Assembly: GCF_021390475.1 (NCBI RefSeq)
Contig: NZ_JAJUWS010000035.1
Coordinates: 1-64,000, forward strand
From: Streptomyces sp. ST2-7A
GTDB lineage: Bacteria; Actinomycetota; Actinomycetes; Streptomycetales; Streptomycetaceae
Length of the DNA stretch: 64,000 nt
Reading direction: 5' to 3'
The notes beneath the pieces were generated by a model, which saw only the letters and a program-made list of their open reading frames with translations, had not been told where the DNA came from and made no database searches. Position numbers and translations under genes: made by a program. Shown one piece after another: positions 8,873 to 17,286 of this stretch (positions are counted from its first letter, which is position 1; the number at the start of each line of letters is the position of its first letter).

Positions 8873-9922
8873 CTACCGTCCGGTGTCCGCCGGCCCCTCC
8901 CGCCCTCCCGCCCCGGTCGGCGGGCCCGGCAGCTTCCGCCCGGCGGGCAGCAGCCGGGGCACCAGGCGCACGAACACCACCATGCCCACCACCTCCACCA
9001 GGGTCTGCGTCACCATGACCACCGGCGCGAGCGCCCCCCGCTCGTCGGGCAGGGCCAGTGCCAGGGGCAGCAGCACCAGCCCGTTGCGGGTGGCGCCGGT
9101 GAACACCACCGCCCGGCCCTCCGCCGTCGGCAACCGGAAACCCCGGGCCACCGCGCGACCCGCCGGCGCCATGACGGCGAGGAAGACGACGAAGAACGGC
9201 ACGGCCGGCACCACCTCCCCGAGTCGCCCGTCGAGCTTCGGCACCTGGGAGGCGACCACCGTCAGCAGGGTGGCCGCCATCAGCGGCACCATCGCCGCCC
9301 CCGTGCCGTCGGCGACCAGCCGTCCGGCCCGGAACCGCCGAGCCGCCGCCTGCGTGAGCCACGCCAGCAGCAGCGGCAGCAGGATCAGCCCGAGGAAGGC
9401 GCGGACGAGGGGTTCGGGCTCGATCACCTCGGCCAGTTCCGGGCCGAGGAAGAGGGCCAGGAGCGGTGGCAGCAGCGCCATCTGCGCGAGCAACAGCAGC
9501 GGGGTCGCGGCGAGCAGACGATCCGCGCTCCCACCGGCCAGCCGGCTGAAGACGATCACGTAGTCCACACAGGGCGCCAGCAGCACCAGCAGGATGCCCA
9601 GCCGCAGCGCGGGGTTCCCCGGCATCAGCGGGAACATCGCCGCCACCACCAACGGGACCACGACGAAGTTCACGACCAGCACCGCGAGCAGGAACCGCCC
9701 CGCCCGCAACGAGCGTCCCAGCTCCGCGATCGGCACCTGGAGGAAGGTGGCGTACAGCAGGGCCCCGAGCACCGGCGCCACCAGCACCTCCAGCGCCCCG
9801 CCGACCCCCGGCGCGGCCAGGCCGCACAGGGCGCCGGCGACGATCGCCCCGACGTAGCAGGGGACCTGCCGACGCTCCATCCACTCCACGGGGGACTGCG
9901 GCACGGCGGGACTCTCTTTCAC
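8873..9922 (-). CDS. ACR3-type arsenite/bile-acid symporter family transporter
   Basis: Protein of 349 aa from a GTG start with about ten hydrophobic segments. The hallmark LLAPCVDYVIVFSRLAGG near residue 120 corresponds to the conserved cysteine motif of ACR3 arsenite exporters, and FTGATRNGLVLLPLALALP matches the conserved unwound helix of this superfamily. Arsenite export is therefore the best guess. No arsR, arsC or arsenic operator is seen nearby, so the substrate and regulation remain open. The short C-terminal tail is Gly/Pro-rich. Confidence 0.8.
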   Translation of the reverse strand: MKESPAVPQSPVEWMERRQVPCYVGAIVAGALCGLAAPGVGGALEVLVAPVLGALLYATFLQVPIAELGRSLRAGRFLLAVLVVNFVVVPLVVAAMFPLMPGNPALRLGILLVLLAPCVDYVIVFSRLAGGSADRLLAATPLLLLAQMALLPPLLALFLGPELAEVIEPEPLVRAFLGLILLPLLLAWLTQAAARRFRAGRLVADGTGAAMVPLMAATLLTVVASQVPKLDGRLGEVVPAVPFFVVFLAVMAPAGRAVARGFRLPTAEGRAVVFTGATRNGLVLLPLALALPDERGALAPVVMVTQTLVEVVGMVVFVRLVPRLLPAGRKLPGPPTGAGGREGPADTGR

Positions 9923-10096
9923 GGGGCGGACCGGGGGCCGGGGTCTGGGCGGGACTGTCGGGGCGCCGCGCGGGCGTGGCCGGGTTCCGACGGTAACCGG
10001 TGGTGTCCGCGCACCCGGGCCCCGGCCCCCGGTCCGCTCCGTGTCCCGCCGCTCGTCCGAGGCCCCGGCCCCCGTCCGGTCCCGCGCCGTCCCCCG

Positions 10097-10798
10097 TCAG
10101 TCGAGGGCGTCCGCCGCCCGCCGCAGGGCGACACCGGCCCCGCCGAGCAGCGGGTCGCCGTGACCGAAGCAGAGCGTCTCCACCTCCAGGGTGGCCAGCC
10201 GCCGGAAGGACCCCAGGGCCCGTTCCCGATCGGAGTGGAACACGCCGAACATCACCCCGCCGTTCGCGCCGGCCGCGATGTCACCGGTGAAGAGCACGCC
10301 GGGGTCCGGCAGGTGGAGGGCGACGCTGCCGTCGGTGTGGCCGGGGGTTCCCACCACCAGGGCGCCGCCCGCGATGTCCAGCTCGTCACCGTCCTCCACC
10401 TCCCGGTGCACGGGCGCGGGCGGCGCCGGGGGCAGGTGGGGCACCTCGGCGTACAGGTCCCGCTCCCACTGCGGGGCCCCGGCCATGTCAGGCTCCGGTC
10501 CGCTCGCCTCCCCTCGGATGACGGGGGCGTCCAACCGGTGGGCCACCACGGTCACGCCCTTCCGGGTGGCGAGTTCGGCGGCACCGCCCGCGTGGTCGGG
10601 GTGGAAGTGGGTCAGGAACACGGTGCGCAGTTCGTCGGGGTCCCAGCCGAGGCGTTCGATCGCCTCGACGATCCGCTCCCCGGAGCCGGGAATCCCGGTG
10701 TCGATCAGCGTCAGCGAACCCGGGTCCCGCCACAGATAGGCGTGCCCGACCCCCATCCGCAACTGGTAGAGGTTCGGCGCGAGCACGACGGTCTCCAT
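10097..10798 (-). CDS. MBL-fold metallo-hydrolase
   Basis: Protein of 233 aa of the metallo-beta-lactamase superfamily. It shows the dinuclear metal motif TFLTHFHPDHAGG (HxHxDH), followed by GTPGHTDGSVALHL, LFTGDIAAG and the final ETLCFGHGDPLL. These supply the usual histidine and aspartate ligands. The length is typical of glyoxalase II-like or lactonase-like members, but the substrate cannot be inferred. The chosen ATG (METVVLAPNLYQLRMG) begins at the first family-like residue; upstream in-frame sequence is Arg-rich. Confidence 0.85.
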   Translation of the reverse strand: METVVLAPNLYQLRMGVGHAYLWRDPGSLTLIDTGIPGSGERIVEAIERLGWDPDELRTVFLTHFHPDHAGGAAELATRKGVTVVAHRLDAPVIRGEASGPEPDMAGAPQWERDLYAEVPHLPPAPPAPVHREVEDGDELDIAGGALVVGTPGHTDGSVALHLPDPGVLFTGDIAAGANGGVMFGVFHSDRERALGSFRRLATLEVETLCFGHGDPLLGGAGVALRRAADALD

Positions 10799-10999
10799 GG
10801 GGGCGACGCTACGCCCGCCCGCACCCGCTGTCCCCGGTTTTCGCCCCCTGCGCACGAGCGGGGGACCGGCGTGCGGTCGCCCTTCCCGGCGCGGGGGCGT
10901 CTTCCGGCCGCGCACGGCGGGCCGGGACCGCCCGTGCGGGCCCGCCGGGTGGGCGGGAGCCGGCCGGCGGGGGAGTGACCCGGCCGGGGGCGGCGCGGG

Positions 11000-11596
11000 T
11001 CAGGAACGCTTCGGGCGGGCGCGGACGTGCATCCGCTCGCCCTGTGAACCGAACAGGCTCAGCACCTCGACCGGGACCTTCCCGGCGTTGCACCAGGAGT
11101 GCGGGGTGCGGGTGTCGAACTCCACCACCTCGCCGCGCCCGAGGGTCAGGTCGTGCTCGCCGAGCAGCAGCCGCAACCGGCCGGAGAGGATGTACATCCA
11201 TTCGTAGCCCTCGTGCACCCGTTGCTCGGGGGGCATGGCGGTCTCCGGGTCGTCGGCCGGCGGCATGATCATCTTGTATGCCTGCACTCCGCCCGGTTCC
11301 CGGCTCAACGGCACGAAGGTGATGCCGTGTCGGACGAAGGGACGGGTCCGCACCCGGGGGTCGTCCGGCGGGGTGGCCCCCACCAGTTCGTCCAACCGCA
11401 CCCCGTGGGCCCGGGCCAGCGGCAACAACAGTTCGAGGGTCGGTTTGCGCTGCCCGGACTCCAGCCGGGACAGCGTGCTGAGGGAGATGCCGGTGGTCTC
11501 CGCGAGGTCGGCCAGGGTGGTGCCCCGCTCCCGGCGCAGCGCCCGCAGCCGGGGGCCCACGGCGGTCAGCATCGGGTCGAGGTCGTCGGTCGCCAT
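11000..11596 (-). CDS. XRE-family regulator with C-terminal cupin
   Basis: Protein of 198 aa. An N-terminal helix-turn-helix (about 14-70, with TTLADLAETTGISLSTLSRLESGQ split across helices 2 and 3) is joined to a cupin domain (about 105-190) containing HEGYEWMYILSG and the TPHSWCNAG block. Such HTH-cupin proteins usually sense a small metabolite through the cupin and repress a neighbouring gene. The ATG has an excellent AGGAGG site. It is divergent from the flavoprotein gene 94 bp away, with candidate operators between them, so that operon is its likely target. Confidence 0.9.
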   Translation of the reverse strand: MATDDLDPMLTAVGPRLRALRRERGTTLADLAETTGISLSTLSRLESGQRKPTLELLLPLARAHGVRLDELVGATPPDDPRVRTRPFVRHGITFVPLSREPGGVQAYKMIMPPADDPETAMPPEQRVHEGYEWMYILSGRLRLLLGEHDLTLGRGEVVEFDTRTPHSWCNAGKVPVEVLSLFGSQGERMHVRARPKRS

Positions 11597-11628
11597 GCTC
11601 CGATCCTCCTGCGGATTTGCCGAAACAG

Positions 11629-11640
11629 CAAGAAAACTTG
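11629..11640. promoter_or_regulatory. Candidate operator between XRE-cupin gene and oxidoreductase
   Basis: A CAAG-AAAA-CTTG dyad lies midway in the divergent spacer. A second inverted repeat TTGC-N7-GCAA (11617-11631) overlaps its left edge. The A/T-richness stands out against the surroundings. Assignment to the XRE-cupin protein is inference. Confidence 0.35.
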
Positions 11641-11690
11641 TCGATCGTTCTCCCGGGTAGCAGTCTCGAAACCGAACGGAGGTAACGCCC

Positions 11691-12779
11691 ATGACCGTCC
11701 CACCCGCCTCTACAGGCACCCCCGCCCCCACCGGTTCCCCGGCCGCGACCCACCACGAGGTGGTGGTGATCGGCGGCGGCCCCGCCGGTCTGGCGGGCGC
11801 CACCGCCCTCGCCCGGGCCCGTCGCTCGGTCCTCCTCGTCGACGCCGGCGCCCCGCGCAACGCCCCCGCCGGCGGCGTGCACAACTACCTCGGCCACGAG
11901 GGCACCCCCCCGGGGCAGCTCCTCGCCATCGGTCGGAAGGAGGTCACCGGCTACGGTGGCCGGATCGTCGAGGGCACCGTCACCCGACTGGAACGCCTCA
12001 CCGGGGGGGCCGTCGAGGGCACGACCACCGACGGGGAGGCCGCCGACGCCGAACCGGTCGGACCCCGGTTCCGGGTCGGCCTCGGGGACGGCACCACCGT
12101 GACCGCCGACCGCCTGCTGATCACCACCGGCCTGATCGACGAGCTGCCCGATGTCCCCGGGGTCGCCGAAGGCTGGGGCCACGACGTTCTGCACTGTCCC
12201 TACTGCCACGGCTGGGAGGTGCGCGACCGTGCCATCGGCATCCTGTCCACCGGCCCGATGGGCGTCCACCAGGCCCTGATGTGGCGGCAGTGGAGCGAGG
12301 ACGTCACCCTTTTCGTGCACACCGGGCCCGAGCCCGACGAGGAGGAGTACGAGCAGTTGGCCGCCCGGGGAGTCGCGGTGGTCGACGGCCGGGTGACCGA
12401 ATTGCGGATCGAGCGAGGCCGCCTGCGCGGCGTCGTCCTGGAGGACGGTCACGTCATCGGCCGGGAGGCCGTGATCGTCGCGCCCCGTTTCACCGCCCGC
12501 GGCGGCCTGCTCGCCGACCTCGGCATCACCCCTGTGGACCAGGAGGTGGAAGGCCACGTCATCGGCAGTCACATCACCGCCGACCCCACCGGCGCCACCG
12601 AGGTGCCGGGCGTGTGGGTGGCGGGCAACGTCGGAGTCCTCACCGAACAGGTCATCGGATCGGCGGCGGCCGGTATGCGGGCCGGCTCGATGATCAACGC
12701 CGACCTCATCAAGGAGGAGACCCGCCGGGCCGTGGCCGCCCGCCGTCGATCCGCTCGGGAGACCGCGCCCGTCTCCTGA
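11691..12779 (+). CDS. Thioredoxin-reductase-like FAD/NAD(P) oxidoreductase
   Basis: Protein of 362 aa. The FAD Rossmann motif VVIGGGPAGLAGATAL is at about residues 25-40, and the redox-active pair HCPYCHGWEV is present. The FAD-closing C-terminal motif GVWVAGNVG is present too. HCPYCHG and the low-conservation NADPH region match the TrxR-like group that includes holomycin-type dithiol oxidases as well as uncharacterised reductases. Reductase and dithiol oxidase activity cannot be separated from sequence alone. A GGAGGTAAC ribosome binding site precedes the ATG. The methyltransferase gene follows after 74 bp, so the two are probably one operon controlled by the divergent XRE-cupin protein. 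Confidence 0.9.
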   Translation: MTVPPASTGTPAPTGSPAATHHEVVVIGGGPAGLAGATALARARRSVLLVDAGAPRNAPAGGVHNYLGHEGTPPGQLLAIGRKEVTGYGGRIVEGTVTRLERLTGGAVEGTTTDGEAADAEPVGPRFRVGLGDGTTVTADRLLITTGLIDELPDVPGVAEGWGHDVLHCPYCHGWEVRDRAIGILSTGPMGVHQALMWRQWSEDVTLFVHTGPEPDEEEYEQLAARGVAVVDGRVTELRIERGRLRGVVLEDGHVIGREAVIVAPRFTARGGLLADLGITPVDQEVEGHVIGSHITADPTGATEVPGVWVAGNVGVLTEQVIGSAAAGMRAGSMINADLIKEETRRAVAARRRSARETAPVS

Positions 12780-12853
12780 GAGCCGGCCGTTTCCCCTCCC
12801 CCCTCTCCGTGCCCCGGACGCACCGGGTTCCGGACCCCCGAAGGAGTCATCCC

Positions 12854-13588
12854 TTGTCCGACACCGCCCGCGCCGATCATGACCACCACGCCGAGACCGA
12901 CCACCACGCCGACACCGACACCGCCGCATCCCGCACCGCCGCCGAGGAATGGGACGACCTCTACCGCGAGAACGAGCGCAAGTGGAGCGGGAAGCCCAAC
13001 GCCGCCCTGGTACGGGAGTTCCCCGAGCCCGGCCCGGGCACCGCCCTGGACCTCGGCTGCGGCGAGGGCGCCGACGCCATCTGGCTGGCGCGCGGCGGAC
13101 GCCGCGTCACCGCCGTGGACGTCTCCCGCGTCGCCCTCGAACGCGGCGCGGCGCACGCCGAGGAGGAAGGAGTCGCGGACCGGATCGAGTGGCGGTGGCA
13201 CGACCTCGCGGAAACCTTCCCGGAGGGCACCTGGGACCTGGTCAGCTCGCACTTCCTGCACTCGTGGACCGAACTGCCCCGGGAGCGGATCCTGCGCAGG
13301 GCCGTGGACGCCGTGGCGCCGGGCGGGACCCTGCTGATCGTCGGCCACGCCGAGGTGCCGGACGGTGCGAAGCGCCGGAGCCACGGCGACGGTGCGGCAC
13401 ACGGCGACTCCGAGGTCCCCGAGGTCGACCTGCCGACCTCCCGGAAGGTGCTGGAATCCCTCGATCTGCCGGAGGGGGAGTGGGAGGTGCAGCGCTGCGA
13501 GGAGGAGAAGCGCACCCGCACCATGCCCGACGGAAAGGTCGTGGACCACACCGACACCACCCTGCGGCTGCGCCGCCTCCCGGTCTGA
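12854..13588 (+). CDS. Class I SAM-dependent methyltransferase
   Basis: Protein of 244 aa starting at TTG 12854, chosen because AAGGAG lies exactly 7 bases upstream. The AdoMet motif I is ALDLGCGEGADAIWLA, followed by RRVTAVDVSRVALERG; the post-I/II region WDLVSSHFLHSW and VAPGGTLLIVGH are also clear. Closest in style to the small TehB/thiopurine-type methyltransferases that often sit beside TrxR-like flavoproteins. The N-terminus is oddly rich in His and Asp (HDHHAETDHHADTD). A 22-bp hairpin closes the operon. Confidence 0.88.
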   Translation: MSDTARADHDHHAETDHHADTDTAASRTAAEEWDDLYRENERKWSGKPNAALVREFPEPGPGTALDLGCGEGADAIWLARGGRRVTAVDVSRVALERGAAHAEEEGVADRIEWRWHDLAETFPEGTWDLVSSHFLHSWTELPRERILRRAVDAVAPGGTLLIVGHAEVPDGAKRRSHGDGAAHGDSEVPEVDLPTSRKVLESLDLPEGEWEVQRCEEEKRTRTMPDGKVVDHTDTTLRLRRLPV

Positions 13589-13613
13589 CCGGCTCCCGGC
13601 CGGCCGGGAGGAG

Positions 13614-13662
13614 AGCCGGGGAGGGGATGACGACCACGGCGGTCGTCATCCCCTCCCCGGCT
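13614..13662. terminator. Very strong hairpin terminator
   Basis: A perfect 22-bp stem (13614-13635 with 13641-13662) and a 5-nt loop ACGGC. It serves the methyltransferase operon and, from the other side, the DUF397 gene. Confidence 0.88.
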
Positions 13663-13702
13663 GTTCCGAGTCGCCCCGCCCCCACGTGGCGCGGGGCGCC
13701 GG

Positions 13703-13900
13703 TTACCCGGCGGGGCGGCGGTGAACGCCGGGGGAGCGAAGGAAGGCCGTCCACGCCGCGCGGCTGTGGCGGGTGGGGCGGAGCCCGGCGTGATTGGAGT
13801 CGCGCACCGACACGGCGGCGGAGCCGGCGAGGGGCGCCACTTCGACACACTGACCGTTGCCGCTGCTGTAACTGCTGCGACGCCAACCGGTCCCGATCAC
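13703..13900 (-). CDS. DUF397 domain protein
   Basis: Protein of 65 aa from GTG 13900 with CCGGAGG ahead of it. The whole DUF397 pattern is visible: WRRSSYSSGNGQCVEVA, then VSVRDSNHAG and AAWTAFL. DUF397 proteins are small partners of XRE/DUF5753 (WhiJ-like) regulators in Streptomyces. Its expected partner gene upstream survives only as a fragment. The start lies directly behind the TGA of the frame-shifted DUF397 copy, so translation may have been coupled. Confidence 0.85.
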   Translation of the reverse strand: MIGTGWRRSSYSSGNGQCVEVAPLAGSAAVSVRDSNHAGLRPTRHSRAAWTAFLRSPGVHRRPAG

Positions 13901-13903
13901 GGG

Positions 13904-14188
13904 TCACCTCCGGAGCATCCGTTCCGAGTCCCATGAAGGGATGCCCGGTCTCCGGTGAGGTGGAACGAGGCGGGAGCCGTCGGCTCCGGTCATCCTCCCC
14001 GAGCCCGCGCAGAAAGGCGGTCCAACTGTCGGAGGGGAACAGGAGCGGGGCACGCCTCCGGTCCTTGGTCTCACGCACCGCTCGCACTTCGGGAGCCGGT
14101 GTCCCGCACTCGACACAGTTGTTGTTGGTGCCGCTGTAGCTGCCGGTGGGCCGCGGTGCCGGTGGGCCGCGGTGGTCTCGGTACTCAT
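13904..14188 (-). pseudogene. Frameshifted DUF397 gene with 16-bp tandem duplication
   Basis: The start ATG at 14188 overlaps the preceding gene's stop (ATGA), and begins MSTETTAAHRHRGPP. The DUF397 signature GSYSGTNNNCVECGTPAPE, then VRAVRETKD and SDSWTAFL, is in another phase with no start codon of its own upstream. The break falls at two tandem copies of a 16-bp unit (14141-14172). Three copies, or none, would join the start to the domain in frame; two do not. The domain frame also has no stop after AFL. This could be decay, phase variation or an assembly error. Confidence 0.75.
14141..14172. repeat. 16-bp perfect tandem duplication
   Basis: The unit TGCCGGTGGGCCGCGG occurs at 14141-14156 and again at 14157-14172, inside the 5' end of the DUF397 gene. 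A unit length of 16 shifts the frame by one per copy. Confidence 0.97.
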
Positions 14189-14530
14189 GCGATCCCCTCC
14201 ATCACTTCGCCCAACAGTCGGAGTGATGTCCCCGGTGACAGTGCGGCGGCGGTCAGATCGTTCCAGGTGTCGATGTATCGATCGATGTCGTCGCGCCGTT
14301 CCAAGAGGGAAGCTCCCGTCATGTGCTCCAACCAGACGACGTCCACGGGTGGTTCGTCCGTCGAAGTGAGCACGGTGAACGGAGGGAGCTGCTCGAAGGG
14401 AAGCGACGCGTCAAGTGGGAGGATCTGTAGCCCGACGCCGGGGTGCCGGGCCACCTGCGTCAGGTGAGCGACGGAGTCCCGCTCCGCACCGGTGTCCTCC
14501 CGGCCACGGCGGAGGACGAACCCGGAGGGG
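14185..14530 (-). pseudogene. C-terminal remnant of an XRE/DUF5753 regulator
   Basis: The last ~97 codons keep the DUF5753 end: LTQVARHPGVGLQILPLDA, PPFTVLTSTDEPPVDVVWLE and the closing DIDRYIDTWNDLTAAAL. Upstream the frame stays open, but the HTH and the first half of DUF5753 are missing, replaced by unrelated low-complexity sequence. The remnant ends in an ATGA overlap with the DUF397 gene, the normal arrangement for an intact pair. It lies between that gene and the acetyltransferase gene. Confidence 0.75.
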
Positions 14531-14656
14531 GTCCTCTGATCATCGACACCTTGGTCGATGCCTCGGGCTGTATCCCCACACCTCGGGGGAGGACGATGTG
14601 GTTCCGCTGTGACCTGCGATCCGTCCCGGAACGGGGCGGGGTGAGGTCGGAGCGGC

Positions 14657-15265
14657 TCACAGCTCCCGGATGACGCGGGCGGGGTTGCCGACGGCCAGGA
14701 CGTTCGCCGGGAGATCGCGGGTGACCACCGCACCGGCGCCGACCACCGTGTTCTCCCCGATGGTGACGCCGGGGCAGACGATGACCCCACCGCCCAGCCA
14801 TACGTTGTCCCCGATGGTGATCGGCCGCGCGGCCTCCCACTTCGCCCGCCGGCGTTCGGCGTCCAACGGGTGGGTCGACGTCAGCAGTTGCACGTTGGGA
14901 CCGATCTGCGCGTCCTCGCCGATGGTGATCGGCGCGACGTCCGGGAAGACGGCGCCGAAATTCACGAAGGTGCCCCGGCCGACGGTGACGTACCGGCCGT
15001 GGTCCACCCGCAGCGGCGGCCGGATTTCCGCTCCCTCGCCCAGCCCACCGAGCAGTTCGGTCAGCAGGGCCCGCCGCCCCGCGGGGTCGTCGGCGGGGGA
15101 GGAGTTGAACCGGTCGCTCAGCTCGACGGCGCGCGGCAGGTCGGCGGCGATCTCCGGATCGTCGGCGAGGTACCGGTCCCCGGCGAGCATCCGCTGCTTC
15201 TGCGTCCGCTGGTCCGCCGTTCCCGACGCGTCCGGGGCACTCGATCCGTCTGCCGGGTCCGTCAT
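14657..15265 (-). CDS. Sugar O-acetyltransferase (maltose/galactoside type)
   Basis: Protein of 202 aa. The left-handed beta-helix of hexapeptide repeats is plain (ITIGEDAQIGPNVQLLTS, ITIGDNVWLGGGVIVCPGV, ITIGENTVVGAGAVVTRDLP), ending in the family's NPARVIREL. The catalytic-type histidine is in STHPLDAERR. The N-terminal QKQRMLAGDRYLADDPE is the Maa/LacA/NodL acyl-acceptor helix. It probably acetylates a sugar, with acetyl-CoA as donor; the natural acceptor is unknown. It precedes treZ on the same strand with 46 bp between them. Confidence 0.92.
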   Translation of the reverse strand: MTDPADGSSAPDASGTADQRTQKQRMLAGDRYLADDPEIAADLPRAVELSDRFNSSPADDPAGRRALLTELLGGLGEGAEIRPPLRVDHGRYVTVGRGTFVNFGAVFPDVAPITIGEDAQIGPNVQLLTSTHPLDAERRRAKWEAARPITIGDNVWLGGGVIVCPGVTIGENTVVGAGAVVTRDLPANVLAVGNPARVIREL

Positions 15266-15311
15266 GGTGATCCCTCCGTGGTCCCGGCGTTCGGGATGTC
15301 GAGGTGGGTGG

Positions 15312-17102
15312 TCAGTCGGTGCCCAGGACGACGGCGGAGTGCGGCGGGAGGGCGAGCCGCCCATCCGGCTCCGGGATCCCGAGGTCCCCGAAGGTCGCGG
15401 CGAGTACGCGCGGTGTCCCGGCTTCCTCACCGACCCCCGGCAGCGGCACCTCCACGGCGGAGTCGGAGAGGTTGACCGCCACCGTCAGCGGCGGGTTGCG
15501 CAGCACCAGCCACCGCGCCGCCTCGTCGTACTCCACCGAGACCGCCGCCAACGGCCGGTCCACCGGCAGGTGTTCGTGGCGCAGTGCCAGCAGCCGCCGG
15601 TACCAGCCGAGCAGCCGGTTCTCCTCCGGCCGTTCGGGTCGGCGCAGGCACGAGCGGTCCCGGGTGGCCGGGTCCTGCGGGTCGGGGATCTCGGACTCGG
15701 TCCAGCCGTGCGAGGCGAACTCCCGCCGCCGGCCGGTGCGCACCGCCTCCGCCAGGTCCGGGTCCGGGTGGTCGGTGAAGTACTGCCAGGGGGTACGGGC
15801 GCCCCACTCCTCGCCCATGAACAGCATCGGCGTCATCGGGCCGCACAGCACCAGGGCGGCGCCGCAGGCCAGTTGGGCGTCGGTGAGGGAGGCCGCCAGG
15901 CGGTCGCCCCGCGCGCGGTTCCCGATCTGGTCGTGGGTCTGGGAGTATCCCACCAGCCGGTACCCCGGTACCGCGTCGCGGTCCAGCGGGGCGCCGTGCC
16001 GGCGTCCCCGGAAGGAGGACCAGCCGCCGGCGTGCAGGAAGCCGTCGGTCAGGGTGGTGGCCAGCGCGGCGATCGGGGCGTGGGCGAAGTCGGCGTAGTA
16101 GCCCTGCTCCTCGCCGGTCAGCGCGGTGTGCAGGGCGTGGTGGAAGTCGTCGTTCCACTGTCCGTCCAGTCCCAGCCCGCCGGCCGCGCGGGGGGTGACG
16201 GTCCCCGGGTCGTTGCGGTCGGACTCGGCGATCAGGAACAGTGGCCGGCCCAGCTCGGCGGACAACCCGTCGACGCGGCGCGAGAGTTCGGCGAGAAAGT
16301 GCTCGGCCCGGTTGTCCGCCAGGGCGTGCACGGCGTCCAGCCGCAGGCCGTCCAACCGGTAATCGCGCAGGAACGCCAGCGCGCTGCCGATGAAGTAATC
16401 GCGGACCTCGTCGGAGCCGGGTCCGTCCAGGTTGACCGCCCAGCCCCACGGGGTGTGGTACCGGTCGGTGAAGTACGGGCCGAACCCGGCGAGGAAGTTG
16501 CCCCACGGGCCGAGGTGGTTGTGCACCACGTCCAGCACCACGCCCAGCCCGTGACCGTGTGCCGCGTCCACCAGCCGGCGCAGACCGTCGGGGCCGCCGT
16601 AGGGCTCGTGCACCGCCCACGGCGCCACCCCGTCGTACCCCCAGCCGTGTCGGCCGGGGAAGGAGCACACCGGCATCAACTGCACGTGTGTGATCCCCAG
16701 TTCGGCGAGTTCCGGCAGGTGCTCGATCGCCGCGTCGAAGGTGCCGGAGTCGGTGAAGGTCCCGACGTGCAGTTCGTACAGCACCGCGCCGGGCAGGTCC
16801 CGGCCCTCCCACGGACGGTGCCAGGTCCAGGCGGCCGGGTCGTCGATCACGGCCCCCGGCCTCCCCGGTCCCTCCGGCAGCCGACGGGCGCGCGGATCGG
16901 GGCGCACCGGGCCCTCGTCCACCGAGAACCCGTAGCGGTCACCGGGCGCGGCCGGGGCCTCGACCCGCCACCACCCGCCGCCCGGGCCGTCGGCCGGTTC
17001 GGGATCCTTCCGGGTCATCGGTACCCGCCGGTCGCGCAGGTGGAGATCGACCCGCTTCGCCTCCGGCGCCCACACCTCGAACCACTCGCTCCGCATGGTC
17101 AC
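15312..17102 (-). CDS. treZ: Malto-oligosyltrehalose trehalohydrolase
   Basis: Protein of 596 aa. It releases trehalose from maltooligosyl trehalose made by TreY. The order is a short N-terminal CBM48-like sandwich, a GH13 barrel and a C-terminal domain. Key blocks are LYELHVGTFTDSGTF, VLDVVHNHLGPWGNF, DGLRLDAVHAL (nucleophile Asp), FLIAESDRND (acid/base Glu) and YSQTHDQIGNRARGDR (transition-state Asp). The GTG start lies six bases before an ATG that could also be used. treY, normally adjacent, is 2.6 kb away with two unrelated genes between. Confidence 0.95.
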   Translation of the reverse strand: MTMRSEWFEVWAPEAKRVDLHLRDRRVPMTRKDPEPADGPGGGWWRVEAPAAPGDRYGFSVDEGPVRPDPRARRLPEGPGRPGAVIDDPAAWTWHRPWEGRDLPGAVLYELHVGTFTDSGTFDAAIEHLPELAELGITHVQLMPVCSFPGRHGWGYDGVAPWAVHEPYGGPDGLRRLVDAAHGHGLGVVLDVVHNHLGPWGNFLAGFGPYFTDRYHTPWGWAVNLDGPGSDEVRDYFIGSALAFLRDYRLDGLRLDAVHALADNRAEHFLAELSRRVDGLSAELGRPLFLIAESDRNDPGTVTPRAAGGLGLDGQWNDDFHHALHTALTGEEQGYYADFAHAPIAALATTLTDGFLHAGGWSSFRGRRHGAPLDRDAVPGYRLVGYSQTHDQIGNRARGDRLAASLTDAQLACGAALVLCGPMTPMLFMGEEWGARTPWQYFTDHPDPDLAEAVRTGRRREFASHGWTESEIPDPQDPATRDRSCLRRPERPEENRLLGWYRRLLALRHEHLPVDRPLAAVSVEYDEAARWLVLRNPPLTVAVNLSDSAVEVPLPGVGEEAGTPRVLAATFGDLGIPEPDGRLALPPHSAVVLGTD

Positions 17103-17286
17103 CCATGGTCGCGGCGCGGGGGCCCGCGCGCCATACCGCCGCGCCGGACCGGGCCGGAAACGGGGTCACGGCCGGCGGGAAACGCCGGATCGGTCGAATC
17201 CGCGGGAACCGTTCGTCGATCACCCGCATCGCGCTGACCGGCGACGATCTGGACACCGGGAGGGGGCGCCGGGACAATGACGGACC

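Noticed and set aside
8719..9018. Coding frames made of VRGAWCV repeats across the heptamer array
   Set aside because: A 7-bp unit is open in all frames and both strands. The reading frames have no ribosome binding site or domain outside the repeat.
13904..14188. Genuine 94-aa protein in the frame of ATG 14188
   Set aside because: After the first ~8 residues it is a shadow of the DUF397 domain coded in another frame and shows no family pattern.
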